Below are positions 15,841-23,992 of a stretch of 64,000 nt of DNA, in pieces. The notes beneath the pieces were generated by a model that worked only from the letters and a program-made list of their open reading frames with translations, was not told the DNA's origin and did no database searches. This DNA comes from JAWKWH01 sp963669415. GTDB taxonomy: Bacteria; Pseudomonadota; Alphaproteobacteria; Rhizobiales; Rhizobiaceae. The stretch is taken from positions 186,001 through 250,000 of the forward strand of contig CAXXPS010000003.1 in assembly GCA_963669415.2 (NCBI GenBank). The letters run 5' to 3'. How positions within the stretch are numbered: position 1 is the stretch's first letter; each line of letters starts with the position of its first letter. A program made the translations under genes and the position numbers.

Positions 15841-17259
15841 TTGGATCACGCCGCCAGCCATGCCTTTCCACTAATCGAGATCGCAGTCGTGATTGTGATT
15901 GCGGTTGTATTCGGGCTCGGTCTCATGCGCCTGAAGCAACCGCCGCTGGTTGGTTTCATCCTCGCCGGTGTGATCATGGGACCAACCGGTTTTGGGCTGA
16001 TCGCCACCAATGACAATGTCACATCGCTCGCTGAAATGGGCGTGCTGATGCTGCTGTTTTTCATCGGCACCGAATTGTCGCTGAAGGCCTTTGTCATCAG
16101 CCTCAGGCCGGCGCTCATTGTCGCCTCCGGACAATTGACCGTGGCTTTGGGCATCGGCATGGCGATATCCTGGTTCACCAATGCATCGAACGCGGAAGGT
16201 GTCATCCTCGGCTTCATCATCGCTATTTCTTCAACCGTTGTGGCGATGAAAATACTCGACGACGCAGGCGAATTGCGTGGCGATGCCGGCAAGATTACCG
16301 TCGGTGTGCTTATCGCCCAGGACATCGCCATTGTTCCCATGCTCATTCTCGTGTCAGCGCTAGGCGGCGAAGAGGTGGCGCTGGAAGTCACGCTGGTAAA
16401 GATTGCGGTGGCCGTGGTCTTCCTGGTGGCATTGCTGTGGTGGCTGGGACGGCAATCCAAGTTGAAACTGCCTTTTGCCGAGCAAATCGAGAACAATGTG
16501 GAATTGTTGGCGCTCGGGTCGCTTGCCGGCTGCTTTGGCGCTGCAGCATTGTCGGGCGCTTTCGGCCTGTCGCCGGCCTACGGCGCCTTCATCGCCGGCC
16601 TGATCATCGGCAATTCCAACCTGCGCACCAAGGTCATTCCGGTGATCGAGCCGATCCAGAGCGTTTTGCTGGTGGTGTTCTTCCTGTCGATCGGATTGCT
16701 GATCGATCTGACCTATATCTGGCAAAATCTGGGTGTGGTGTTCGGCGCGACCGTGTTCGTCATCGTCGCCAAAACGGCATTGAACGTCTTTTTGTTGCGT
16801 CTGACGGGTTACGATCGTGACACGGCGCTGATCGGCGGCCTTTCGATGGCGCAGATCGGCGAGTTTTCCTTTGTGCTGGCCGCTGCCGGATTTACCAGCG
16901 GAGTGCTCGGCTACGATATCTATCGCCTGGCGATTGCGGTTACGGCGGTCACCCTCTTGCTATCGCCGATGTGGATGTCCCTGATCCATCGTGTCGAGGA
17001 CATGGCAAGCCAAGGATACAACTCTTACCGCGAGGCGTTATCCGAGGCCTATTCCTCCGAACTGGAAAATGTCGGGGAAGGGGTCTTCAAGATCCGTCTG
17101 CTCTACCGGGCATGGCGTCTGGCCAAATATCGCCGCAAGGCGCGGCGCGGGGAAGCCAAGGCGCGGGCCGAAGCCGACCGCGTGCTGGCAGCGGCCGCCG
17201 CCGAAAAAGAGGCCGAGAAAATAAAAAGCGGCAAATCGGACGCGACGCCCGCAGAGTGA
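15841..17259 (+). CDS. CPA2-family cation:proton antiporter (KefB/KefC-type)
   Basis: The 472-residue protein has about 12-13 membrane segments of the Na+/H+ exchanger fold, with KQPPLVGFILAGVIMGPTG near 37-55, the ISSTVVAMKIL stretch near 138-148 and the ion-binding LIAQDIAIVPML near 158-169. Unlike KefB and KefC it has no C-terminal TrkA-N nucleotide-binding domain; the cytoplasmic tail of about 90 residues is highly charged and alanine-rich, probably coiled coil. It should exchange K+ or Na+ for protons without the glutathione-adduct gate. The start is a TTG with AGGAG seven bases upstream. Confidence 0.85.
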   Translation: MDHAASHAFPLIEIAVVIVIAVVFGLGLMRLKQPPLVGFILAGVIMGPTGFGLIATNDNVTSLAEMGVLMLLFFIGTELSLKAFVISLRPALIVASGQLTVALGIGMAISWFTNASNAEGVILGFIIAISSTVVAMKILDDAGELRGDAGKITVGVLIAQDIAIVPMLILVSALGGEEVALEVTLVKIAVAVVFLVALLWWLGRQSKLKLPFAEQIENNVELLALGSLAGCFGAAALSGAFGLSPAYGAFIAGLIIGNSNLRTKVIPVIEPIQSVLLVVFFLSIGLLIDLTYIWQNLGVVFGATVFVIVAKTALNVFLLRLTGYDRDTALIGGLSMAQIGEFSFVLAAAGFTSGVLGYDIYRLAIAVTAVTLLLSPMWMSLIHRVEDMASQGYNSYREALSEAYSSELENVGEGVFKIRLLYRAWRLAKYRRKARRGEAKARAEADRVLAAAAAEKEAEKIKSGKSDATPAE

Positions 17260-17301
17260 ACTCCAGCTGAAGTAGCCGGAGCGCCACAAACTGTTCTGAC
17301 C

Positions 17302-18486
17302 CTAGAGCCTGGACAAAAGTTTCGGCGTCGGCCAGCCATCAGCCGGCATGCCGAGACGCTTTTGCTCGGCCCGCACGGCGGCGCGGGTGCCGCGGCCCAA
17401 AATCCCGTCGATCTTGCCGACGTCATGGCCGAGCGCCTGCAGTTTCTTCTGCAACTGCTTCATCTGGGAGTCAGACAATCCGGGGTCGGGATTGCGCTTG
17501 TCGTATCGCTGCGCCCCGCCGAGACGCGTCGCCAGATAGGCGGCGGTCAGGGTGTAGATAAACGACTGGTTCCATTCCAGGTAGATGTTGTAGTTGGGGT
17601 AGGCGAGAAAGGCGGGGCCGTTTCGCCCCATCGGCAATACAACGCTTGCTTCGGCACTGTCCGCCTTCAACGGCTTTCCGCCACGATAGGTCACGCCCCA
17701 AGCGGCCCATTGCGAGCGTGGCAACTTTATTTCGCGGCCCGTCTGTTCCCAGGGGAGGTTTTTGGGCACGCTGATTTCTTCAATCCACGGCTGATTTGCC
17801 CGCCAGCCAAGGTGGTTGAGGAACCTGGCGCTGGTCAGAATCGCATCTGAGGAACTGCCCTTCAGATCGACGCGGCCATCTCCGTCACCATCTACACCAA
17901 GCTCCAGATAATCCGACGGCAGCAATTGCATCTGACCGATTTCACCGGCCCAGGCGCCTGTGACATTTGCAGGCACAATCCCCTGATCAATCAGCGTTCC
18001 CAACGCGATGAATTGCGGCCTGAACAAATGCGGACGACGGCAATCGTGAGCCAACGTTGCCAAGGCGTTCAGTGTGGAAAAATTGCCCTGCACCGCGCCG
18101 AAATCGGTTTCCAGTGCCCAAAATGCGCTGATGACCTCCGGCGGAACGCCGTAGTCGGCGCGCGCCTTGTCAAAGACCCGTTTGTATTTGCGCATATTGG
18201 CAGCGCCGTTTTTAAGCCGGTAACTGGAAATCATCCGGCCGGAGAACTTCAGAAATGTCTGGGTGAAAACACCTTGTGCCCGGTCGCGCCGCAACACTTT
18301 ATTATCTTGGCGGGCACGCGACAGTGCCTTTTGCCCCTTCGCGCCGACGCCGCTGGCTGCCGCCTCGGCGACTGCTGCTTTGAGCCAGGTCGAAAACTTG
18401 CCACCACATTCCTGGGCGCTTGCCGGCAAGGTTGACAAGCCTACCAAGAGCGTCGCTGCCAAAGCAGCAGTCATTCCGACTTTCAT
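17302..18486 (-). CDS. Lytic murein transglycosylase, MltB family, with peptidoglycan-binding domain
   Basis: The 394-residue precursor has a signal peptide (1-24, ending PASA), an SLT_2 catalytic domain with the active glutamate in WALETDFGAVQG near 145, the EIGQMQLLPSDYLELGVD block near 205-222, and a C-terminal PG_binding_1 domain (about 335-394). It cleaves glycan strands to 1,6-anhydro-muropeptides in the periplasm. AGGGGGAA precedes the ATG. It starts 10 bp after the end of a GH25 lysozyme gene on the same strand, so both are probably one operon. Confidence 0.9.
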   Translation of the reverse strand: MKVGMTAALAATLLVGLSTLPASAQECGGKFSTWLKAAVAEAAASGVGAKGQKALSRARQDNKVLRRDRAQGVFTQTFLKFSGRMISSYRLKNGAANMRKYKRVFDKARADYGVPPEVISAFWALETDFGAVQGNFSTLNALATLAHDCRRPHLFRPQFIALGTLIDQGIVPANVTGAWAGEIGQMQLLPSDYLELGVDGDGDGRVDLKGSSSDAILTSARFLNHLGWRANQPWIEEISVPKNLPWEQTGREIKLPRSQWAAWGVTYRGGKPLKADSAEASVVLPMGRNGPAFLAYPNYNIYLEWNQSFIYTLTAAYLATRLGGAQRYDKRNPDPGLSDSQMKQLQKKLQALGHDVGKIDGILGRGTRAAVRAEQKRLGMPADGWPTPKLLSRL

Positions 18487-18496
18487 GAAATTCCCC

Positions 18497-19351
18497 CTAT
18501 TTGGTGTTTGCCGCCAGCCACTCTTGCCAGGCTTTCCGGTTGCCGTTGAAGACATTGATGTCGGTGTCGCCAGTCACGCCGGGCACCTCGCCGGTGCCGG
18601 TATACTGCCAGAACAGCCACGACTGGTTGTTGTATTTCTTGTATGGATCGCCAGCGACCGATCGCAGCCAGTACGGATAGCCCTTCAGCTTGTGCAGTTC
18701 GTTGTCGCGATAAAAGTCGATGGTCGTGTAGATGATCGGTTTTTTGCGGTAGTGGCGTTCAACCTGTTTCAAAAACACCGTCATTTCCTTGCGCACGGCT
18801 TTTGGTTCCGGGCGAAACTTGCAGGTCGGCGAATGCGGGTTCCACTCCATGTCGAGCACGGGCGGCAAGGCGGACGAATCGCGCGGAACGTTGCGGATGT
18901 ACCATCTGGCCTGTTCGAAAGCCGGTCTGCAGAAGTAGAAGAAATGATAAGCACCGCGGGCTATGCCGGCCCGTTTTGCGCCGTTCCAGTGACGCGTGAA
19001 ATACTCGTCGAAGATGTCGCCGCCTTCGGTCGCCTTGATGAAGGTGAAAACGATGCCGTTCCGGCGTTTTTTCCGCCAGTCGATATCGCCCTGGTACTTG
19101 GAGACGTCGGTTCCGTGCACCGCATAATTGAACGGGTTGCGCCCGACCCACTCATGCGGATCGCGATCGCCATATTTGGGCTTTGTCAAGGCCGCGTAGG
19201 CGCTCGGCTCCGGTGAGGAGGTGACGGTATCGTCGGATTGAACAGTCTCCGTTTCGATAATGTCATCAACATCGAGCGTCGCGGTCGTGCAGCCAGCGAC
19301 GCCGACGACAAAGGCGAAAACCAGATTCCGTATTAGGCCAACACGTCGCAT
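18497..19351 (-). CDS. GH25 family lysozyme, predicted lipoprotein
   Basis: The 284-residue protein has an N-terminal hydrophobic segment ending in a lipobox-like VAGC (cysteine near 21), which suggests membrane anchoring. The catalytic domain (about 75-280) has GTDVSKYQGDIDW, AYHFFYFCR, and the active-site VLDMEWN with the acid/base pair. GH25 enzymes are muramidases. GGAGGG lies upstream of the ATG. It is unusual to see a GH25 muramidase transcribed together with an MltB-type transglycosylase, as both cut the same bond with different products. Confidence 0.88.
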   Translation of the reverse strand: MRRVGLIRNLVFAFVVGVAGCTTATLDVDDIIETETVQSDDTVTSSPEPSAYAALTKPKYGDRDPHEWVGRNPFNYAVHGTDVSKYQGDIDWRKKRRNGIVFTFIKATEGGDIFDEYFTRHWNGAKRAGIARGAYHFFYFCRPAFEQARWYIRNVPRDSSALPPVLDMEWNPHSPTCKFRPEPKAVRKEMTVFLKQVERHYRKKPIIYTTIDFYRDNELHKLKGYPYWLRSVAGDPYKKYNNQSWLFWQYTGTGEVPGVTGDTDINVFNGNRKAWQEWLAANTK

Positions 19352-19556
19352 AGACCTTTCCCTCCGCGGCAGCGGTTCCGTTATCCAATGGTTAACTAAA
19401 ATTCGTCAACCAACGGTGAACGCAACGCACACGGGGCCACGCACGCAGTCCAAGCCCCGTAACAATGGAATTGTCTTGCCAAAGACGGCGGAAATTAGGA
19501 CGTTTTGCAGTTTCTTTGAACCGCAATAACGCCTTTGTTCGATTGGAAACATTGTA

Positions 19557-19596
19557 GCATTTTTCGCTCTTTAGATTCCATTCGAGCGAAAAATGC
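19557..19596. promoter_or_regulatory. 13-bp perfect inverted repeat upstream of the serine hydrolase
   Basis: GCATTTTTCGCTC and GAGCGAAAAATGC are separated by 14 nt and end 39 bp before the ATG of the serine hydrolase. There is no T tract after it on the plus strand. The arms resemble in layout, but not in sequence, the CIRCE heat-shock element. An operator or a leader hairpin are both possible. Confidence 0.55.
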
Positions 19597-19635
19597 CCTA
19601 GGCGAATGGACACAATTCCAACTCGGGGGAACGAC

Positions 19636-21036
19636 ATGAGGAGATTGGGCAAAATCGTCCTGTGGGCGCTTGCATTGCTCATCGCGTTGTCCATTGGCGG
19701 GATTTACTGGGTCAGCCAGTCGCCGCCGGACATTATCCGGGTCGCGCTCAATTACGGCGCGAAAATGGTGTGTTCGAACGTGTTTGTTGCCGGACGCGAT
19801 GTCGACGATATCCTTGCCACCGATGTTCAGGCGCCGGAACATCCGTTGTTCTGGTTCATGGACGCCGAGGTGGATCAGAGCGGTGGAACGGTGGAAACCA
19901 ATATTGCCGGCCTGGTTGGTACGGGCTTGGCGGTAGACCGGCAGGGCGTCGGCTGTGCCGTCGTTGCAGACGGCAATATCGAGAAAGCGATTGATCACAT
20001 CGGGCCGGTGACATCCCTGCCGCCCGCCTCGCCGGATATTCTGTGGCCGGAAGGCGCCAAAGTGGAGGAAGATAATCGCATTTCGGCCATTCTGGACGAT
20101 CCGGCGATGACAGGTCCCGGGATGAGGGCGGTGGTCGTGGTGAAAAACGGGCGCATTGCCGGAGAGCGCTATGGTCCCGGTTTTGGTGTGGAATCCAGGT
20201 TGATCGGCTGGTCGATGACCAAGACGGTGAATGCGGCACTTGTCGGGCGGCTGGTGCGCGAGAAGATTGTTGAACGCGACAAGGCCGAATTGTTTGCCGG
20301 CTGGGCCGGGGACGAGCGCGCCGGCATCACGCTGGAAAACATGCTGGCCATGTCGCCGGGGCTTGCATTCAATGAAGATTACGGTGCGGTTTCCGATGTC
20401 AGCCGCATGCTCTATCTGGAGCCTGACATGGCGGGATTTGTTGCCGCCCAACCGTTGGAAGCCGATCCCGGCACTGAATTCAATTATTCAAGCGGAACGT
20501 CGGTGGCGATTGGGCGGATCTGGCAGAACCTGTTCGTCGATCCCGGCAAGGCGCTCGATTTTCCCATGAAGGCGTTGTTCGATCCGCTTGGCATGCGCAG
20601 TGCACTGCTGGAAACAGATGCGCGCGGGACCTATGTCGCCTCGTCTTACCTTTATACGACGGCGCGTGACTGGGCGCGGTTCGGGCAGTTCCTGCTTCAA
20701 CGGGGTGTCTGGAACGGCAGATCGCTGCTGCCGGTCGGTTTCGTTGACTGGATGGTATCGCCAAACCCGGCCTCCATGGCGCCCTGGGGTGAGCCAAGGT
20801 ACGGCCGTGGCCAGGTTTGGCTGCACGGGCCTGACCCCGGACTTTCAAAGGATGTCGATCCTGACAAGGGATTTGATCTGCCTGAGGATGCGTTCTGGAT
20901 GCGTGGACATGATGGACAGACGACGACGATCATTCCTTCCGAGGATCTGGTTGTTGTGCGCCTGGGTCTTACGCCGACAAGCCAGGAATACCGACCGCAG
21001 GCGATGGTTTCAGCGCTGATCAAGGCTCTGCATTGA
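19636..21036 (+). CDS. Serine hydrolase, beta-lactamase / penicillin-binding-protein fold
   Basis: The 466-residue protein has an N-terminal membrane anchor (about 6-27) and a class C beta-lactamase-like domain from about 150. The nucleophile is S193 in SMTK (S-x-x-K) and the second motif is NYSSG (Y-x-S type) near 287. A large N-terminal insert of about 110 residues precedes the domain. Relatives include 6-aminohexanoate-dimer hydrolase, esterases and D-aminopeptidases, so a resistance role should not be assumed. GGGGGA lies before the ATG. The gene follows a strong inverted repeat. Confidence 0.82.
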   Translation: MRRLGKIVLWALALLIALSIGGIYWVSQSPPDIIRVALNYGAKMVCSNVFVAGRDVDDILATDVQAPEHPLFWFMDAEVDQSGGTVETNIAGLVGTGLAVDRQGVGCAVVADGNIEKAIDHIGPVTSLPPASPDILWPEGAKVEEDNRISAILDDPAMTGPGMRAVVVVKNGRIAGERYGPGFGVESRLIGWSMTKTVNAALVGRLVREKIVERDKAELFAGWAGDERAGITLENMLAMSPGLAFNEDYGAVSDVSRMLYLEPDMAGFVAAQPLEADPGTEFNYSSGTSVAIGRIWQNLFVDPGKALDFPMKALFDPLGMRSALLETDARGTYVASSYLYTTARDWARFGQFLLQRGVWNGRSLLPVGFVDWMVSPNPASMAPWGEPRYGRGQVWLHGPDPGLSKDVDPDKGFDLPEDAFWMRGHDGQTTTIIPSEDLVVVRLGLTPTSQEYRPQAMVSALIKALH

Positions 21037-21139
21037 GTTTTTGCCCGCTTGTGTGATGGCAATCACAACGAGAGGGAATTCACGGTGATATCGACATCCC
21101 CGACGACGGCTTCTTGCCGTCAGCCAAGGGGTACCGATC

Positions 21140-21523
21140 ATGAAAAAGACACTTGCAAATCTGGCTGCCATCGCGCTTGGCGCGATGATCATTTCACCTG
21201 CATTCGCAGCAAATTGCGTTTCCCAGGGCAGCAAACACGCCGGCGTTTATGAACTGCAGGACGTGATGGAGGTCGGTTCGCTGATCTGGCTGAGCAAGGA
21301 CGGCCGCTTCCAGTACATGCTCGCATATGGCGCGGTCGACGAGGTTGCCGAAGGCTGCTGGGAAAAGATCAGCAACAAGGTGGTGCTGACCCCGACAAAA
21401 ATGCAGGTCTCCTACGGTGGCAACAAATTCAAAAAGCTCAGATTGACTGTCAAATCGCGCGGAAAACTGGTCCGGGATTTCGGGCGCGGGCACAAGGGAA
21501 CCTATAAACGCGTACGGCGCTAA
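21140..21523 (+). CDS. Small secreted protein of unknown function
   Basis: The 127-residue product has a clear signal peptide (1-23, ending PAFA) and a basic mature part with two cysteines (CVSQG and GCWEK) that could form a disulfide. The mature region alternates beta-type segments (LIWLSKDGRFQYMLAYG) and ends in RRVRR-like basic residues. I do not recognise a domain. It follows the serine hydrolase by about 100 bp on the same strand and converges on an MFS transporter with a 4-bp overlap of the 3' ends. Confidence 0.7.
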   Translation: MKKTLANLAAIALGAMIISPAFAANCVSQGSKHAGVYELQDVMEVGSLIWLSKDGRFQYMLAYGAVDEVAEGCWEKISNKVVLTPTKMQVSYGGNKFKKLRLTVKSRGKLVRDFGRGHKGTYKRVRR

Positions 21524-22698
21524 TTTGGTTTTTCGATTCGAAACAGCACGGTAGCGGCGATTGTTGAACCGATTGCCAGTGCAGCGGCAATCAACAGCGC
21601 GGTCCGGTAGCCGCCGGAATGATCAAACAGATAGCCGGCGAACCAGGGTGCAAGCAGCCCGGCCGTTCCCCATGCGGTAAAAACCCGGCCGTAAACGCGT
21701 GTTCCTTTCACCACGCCAAACAGTTTCGCGATACTTGCCGGGTAGGCGGCGATGGTGGCGCCGTAGGCAAGTCCGACGACGCCGAGGCAGGAGAGCGCTA
21801 GTGCGCCGGTGCCGGCAAACGCCAGTGCCAACAGGGCGGCTGCCGATAAAAGAGGCAAACTGCCCAGCGGCAACACCGGTCCGGCGCGATCAACAAACAT
21901 GCCTCCGGACAGGCTGCCTATCAGGTTGAACACGGCGATTATCACAGGTGCAATCCAAAATCCGGATGTGACACCGGATGATGCTGCGATACCGGTTGCA
22001 TGACCGATCGCCATCAGACCGGCCGCCACGCCGGCGCCATATCCCAACCACAGAAGTATCAGCGCGCCATGGCCGGCCACGCGTCTTTTTTCCCGGCCGC
22101 CGCCGGAACCGGCACCTTGAAAGCGGATTCCGCTAGCAGATAGAAGGATTGCGCAAACCGGCGCGATGGCGATCAGGACGCAGGCGAGACCAATCATCGC
22201 CGCTGACATTCCACTCGCCTCCAACGCAATCGAAAACAGCGCCGGCGAGATGGCCGCGCCCGAGGCGTAGGCTGCGGTGACAAAACCCATCGCCAAACCC
22301 TCGCGGCCGGGACACGCCTGCGCCGACAGCTGCAACCCAAATGCATAGCCCAGCCCGTTTGCGGCGCCGAATATCAAACCATAGCCGATCCACACCATTT
22401 GCAGCGATGATGCGATCGATGCGAAAACCGCGCCGGAAGCGGCGATCAAGCAGATCGCCAAAGAGAGCCGCGCCGGACGAACCCGTGAAAAAATATGATG
22501 TCCAAACATGACCGCGAGCGTCAGCGAGACCAACGCGAATGAATAGGTCAAGCTAGCCAGTGACCTGGGCACCGCAAACTGGGCTTCCATCGGCTGAAGA
22601 AATACCGAAAACGCGTGTACCGACCCCAAAACCGCTGACAACAGGCATGAGGCGAAGAGAATTGTCTGTTGATCAGAGGTGAGAGTTGTTTTGCTCAT
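21520..22698 (-). CDS. MFS transporter
   Basis: A protein of about 392 residues with twelve predicted membrane helices in the 6+6 arrangement of the major facilitator superfamily. The first half holds ILFASCLLSAVLGSVHAFSV and LIFGAANGLGYAFGLQL, and the second GSLSGGMFVDRAGPVLP, a motif A-like loop. It resembles the OFA or YbfB-type groups; no substrate can be given. ATG 22698 is taken as start, though an in-frame ATG at 22734 is possible and neither has a strong ribosome binding site. It is divergent from a LysR regulator, its likely controller. Confidence 0.8.
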   Translation of the reverse strand: MSKTTLTSDQQTILFASCLLSAVLGSVHAFSVFLQPMEAQFAVPRSLASLTYSFALVSLTLAVMFGHHIFSRVRPARLSLAICLIAASGAVFASIASSLQMVWIGYGLIFGAANGLGYAFGLQLSAQACPGREGLAMGFVTAAYASGAAISPALFSIALEASGMSAAMIGLACVLIAIAPVCAILLSASGIRFQGAGSGGGREKRRVAGHGALILLWLGYGAGVAAGLMAIGHATGIAASSGVTSGFWIAPVIIAVFNLIGSLSGGMFVDRAGPVLPLGSLPLLSAAALLALAFAGTGALALSCLGVVGLAYGATIAAYPASIAKLFGVVKGTRVYGRVFTAWGTAGLLAPWFAGYLFDHSGGYRTALLIAAALAIGSTIAATVLFRIEKPN

Positions 22699-22830
22699 GA
22701 TGGAGAGAGTTTCGAGGTTTCTTGCGATCCACATTTATCGCTTCGTTGAGGCGCAGGCGAATCCCGCTTTCCTGTTGACACGGCTTCAGAATAAGGCGAG
22801 CAGTTTCGCGTTATTACAGGGAAACTGAAA

Positions 22831-23715
22831 TTGGCAATTAAAACGGAAATGCTTCGCTGCTTTGCGACGGTTGCAGAAAGCGGCAACCTGGCCGATGCCG
22901 CCGAGAAATTGGGGCGCACGCCCTCCGCAGTTTCGATGATGCTGAAACAGTTCGAGGATCACCTCGGCTCGCCCCTGTTCGAATCCGAGCGAAAAAGCCG
23001 GTTGACCACATTGGGTCATTTTGTGCTCGACCAGGCGCAACAGGAGCTTGATCACTTCGATCGCACTATAACGATGATCGAGGCGTTTGCCCGGTCGAAA
23101 GCCGGTTTTATCTGGGTAGCAGCAGTGCCTTCGGTGGGCGCGGTCATTCTCCCACAAGTTCTCAGCCGCTTCAGCCAAACGCATTCCGGTGTCCGTGTAG
23201 ATGTTCGCGACATGGATTCCGGCTCGATATTGAGAGAACTGGAAAAGCAGCGGATCGAAATTGGCATAGCTTCGGGCGATCGGGCAGGTGCGGCTGTTGT
23301 GCGGGAGCCGCTTTTTTCCGACAGCTTCGGAGTTGTCTGTCGGAACGACCATCCGCTTGCCCAATCCGAAGTTCCAATCGAGTGGGATCAAATCGCGGCG
23401 TTTCCGTTCATCACCAATGGCATTTGCGCACTGATCAAAAACCAGACATTCCGGGAAATTGACGACCGGTCGACCCTGTCCGTTCGCAACACCACATCGC
23501 TTTTTGCCATGGTTCGCGGCGGTGTGGGTATCACGGTATTGCCCAGGCTGGCAGTGTCTGAAGCCCCACCCGGTCTGGTTTTCTTGCCATTGGCAGATGA
23601 GACTGCACGGCGGGATATTGAAATTTTGCGCAGAGCCCATTCCGGTCTGCAGCCTGCAGCGGTCGACTTTCTGGATTGTGTGCGGGAAGTGACTCGCGAC
23701 CTCGTAGAACGATAA
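22831..23715 (+). CDS. LysR family transcriptional regulator
   Basis: The 294-residue protein has the N-terminal LysR winged helix (ETVAESGNL-like FATVAESGNLADAAEKLG, then TPSAVSMMLKQFEDHLGSPLF) and a C-terminal periplasmic-binding-type effector domain (about 92-294). The start is a TTG with AGGGAAAC upstream; the ATG at 22852 would cut into the first helix. LysR proteins usually act on a divergent neighbour, here the MFS transporter; the MttB gene downstream is convergent and a less likely target. Confidence 0.85.
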   Translation: MAIKTEMLRCFATVAESGNLADAAEKLGRTPSAVSMMLKQFEDHLGSPLFESERKSRLTTLGHFVLDQAQQELDHFDRTITMIEAFARSKAGFIWVAAVPSVGAVILPQVLSRFSQTHSGVRVDVRDMDSGSILRELEKQRIEIGIASGDRAGAAVVREPLFSDSFGVVCRNDHPLAQSEVPIEWDQIAAFPFITNGICALIKNQTFREIDDRSTLSVRNTTSLFAMVRGGVGITVLPRLAVSEAPPGLVFLPLADETARRDIEILRRAHSGLQPAAVDFLDCVREVTRDLVER

Positions 23716-23992
23716 TCGACAGAGACGCATACCGGAGAGTTTGAGACATCAGGCAAGGCAAATGATACGAAATACACTCGATCCTAATATTGGAATGATG
23801 CATCTTTCAGACAAGGAGCAAACCGCAATCGTCTGAAGTTCGCTACATGTTACCAGTACTATTGAGGGAGCGAAAATAGTCGGCGTTGGACGATGGCCTT
23901 TGCGAACGGGTACGCGCAAGTCGCAACACCGGGTTCCTTGGGGTGCGCAGAATGGGGGTGCGCTTTCAAGGATTCCGGAAGGAAGGGCGGTG

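Noticed and set aside
18263..19216. Plus-strand open frame of 317 codons across the GH25 lysozyme gene
   Set aside because: It is antisense to a gene with intact catalytic motifs, and its translation has no domain.
19495..20451. Minus-strand open frame of 318 codons across the serine hydrolase
   Set aside because: Antisense shadow of a gene with an intact SxxK motif; no domain in the translation.
22786..23730. Minus-strand open frame of 314 codons across the LysR gene
   Set aside because: Antisense shadow; the plus-strand protein has a complete LysR helix-turn-helix.
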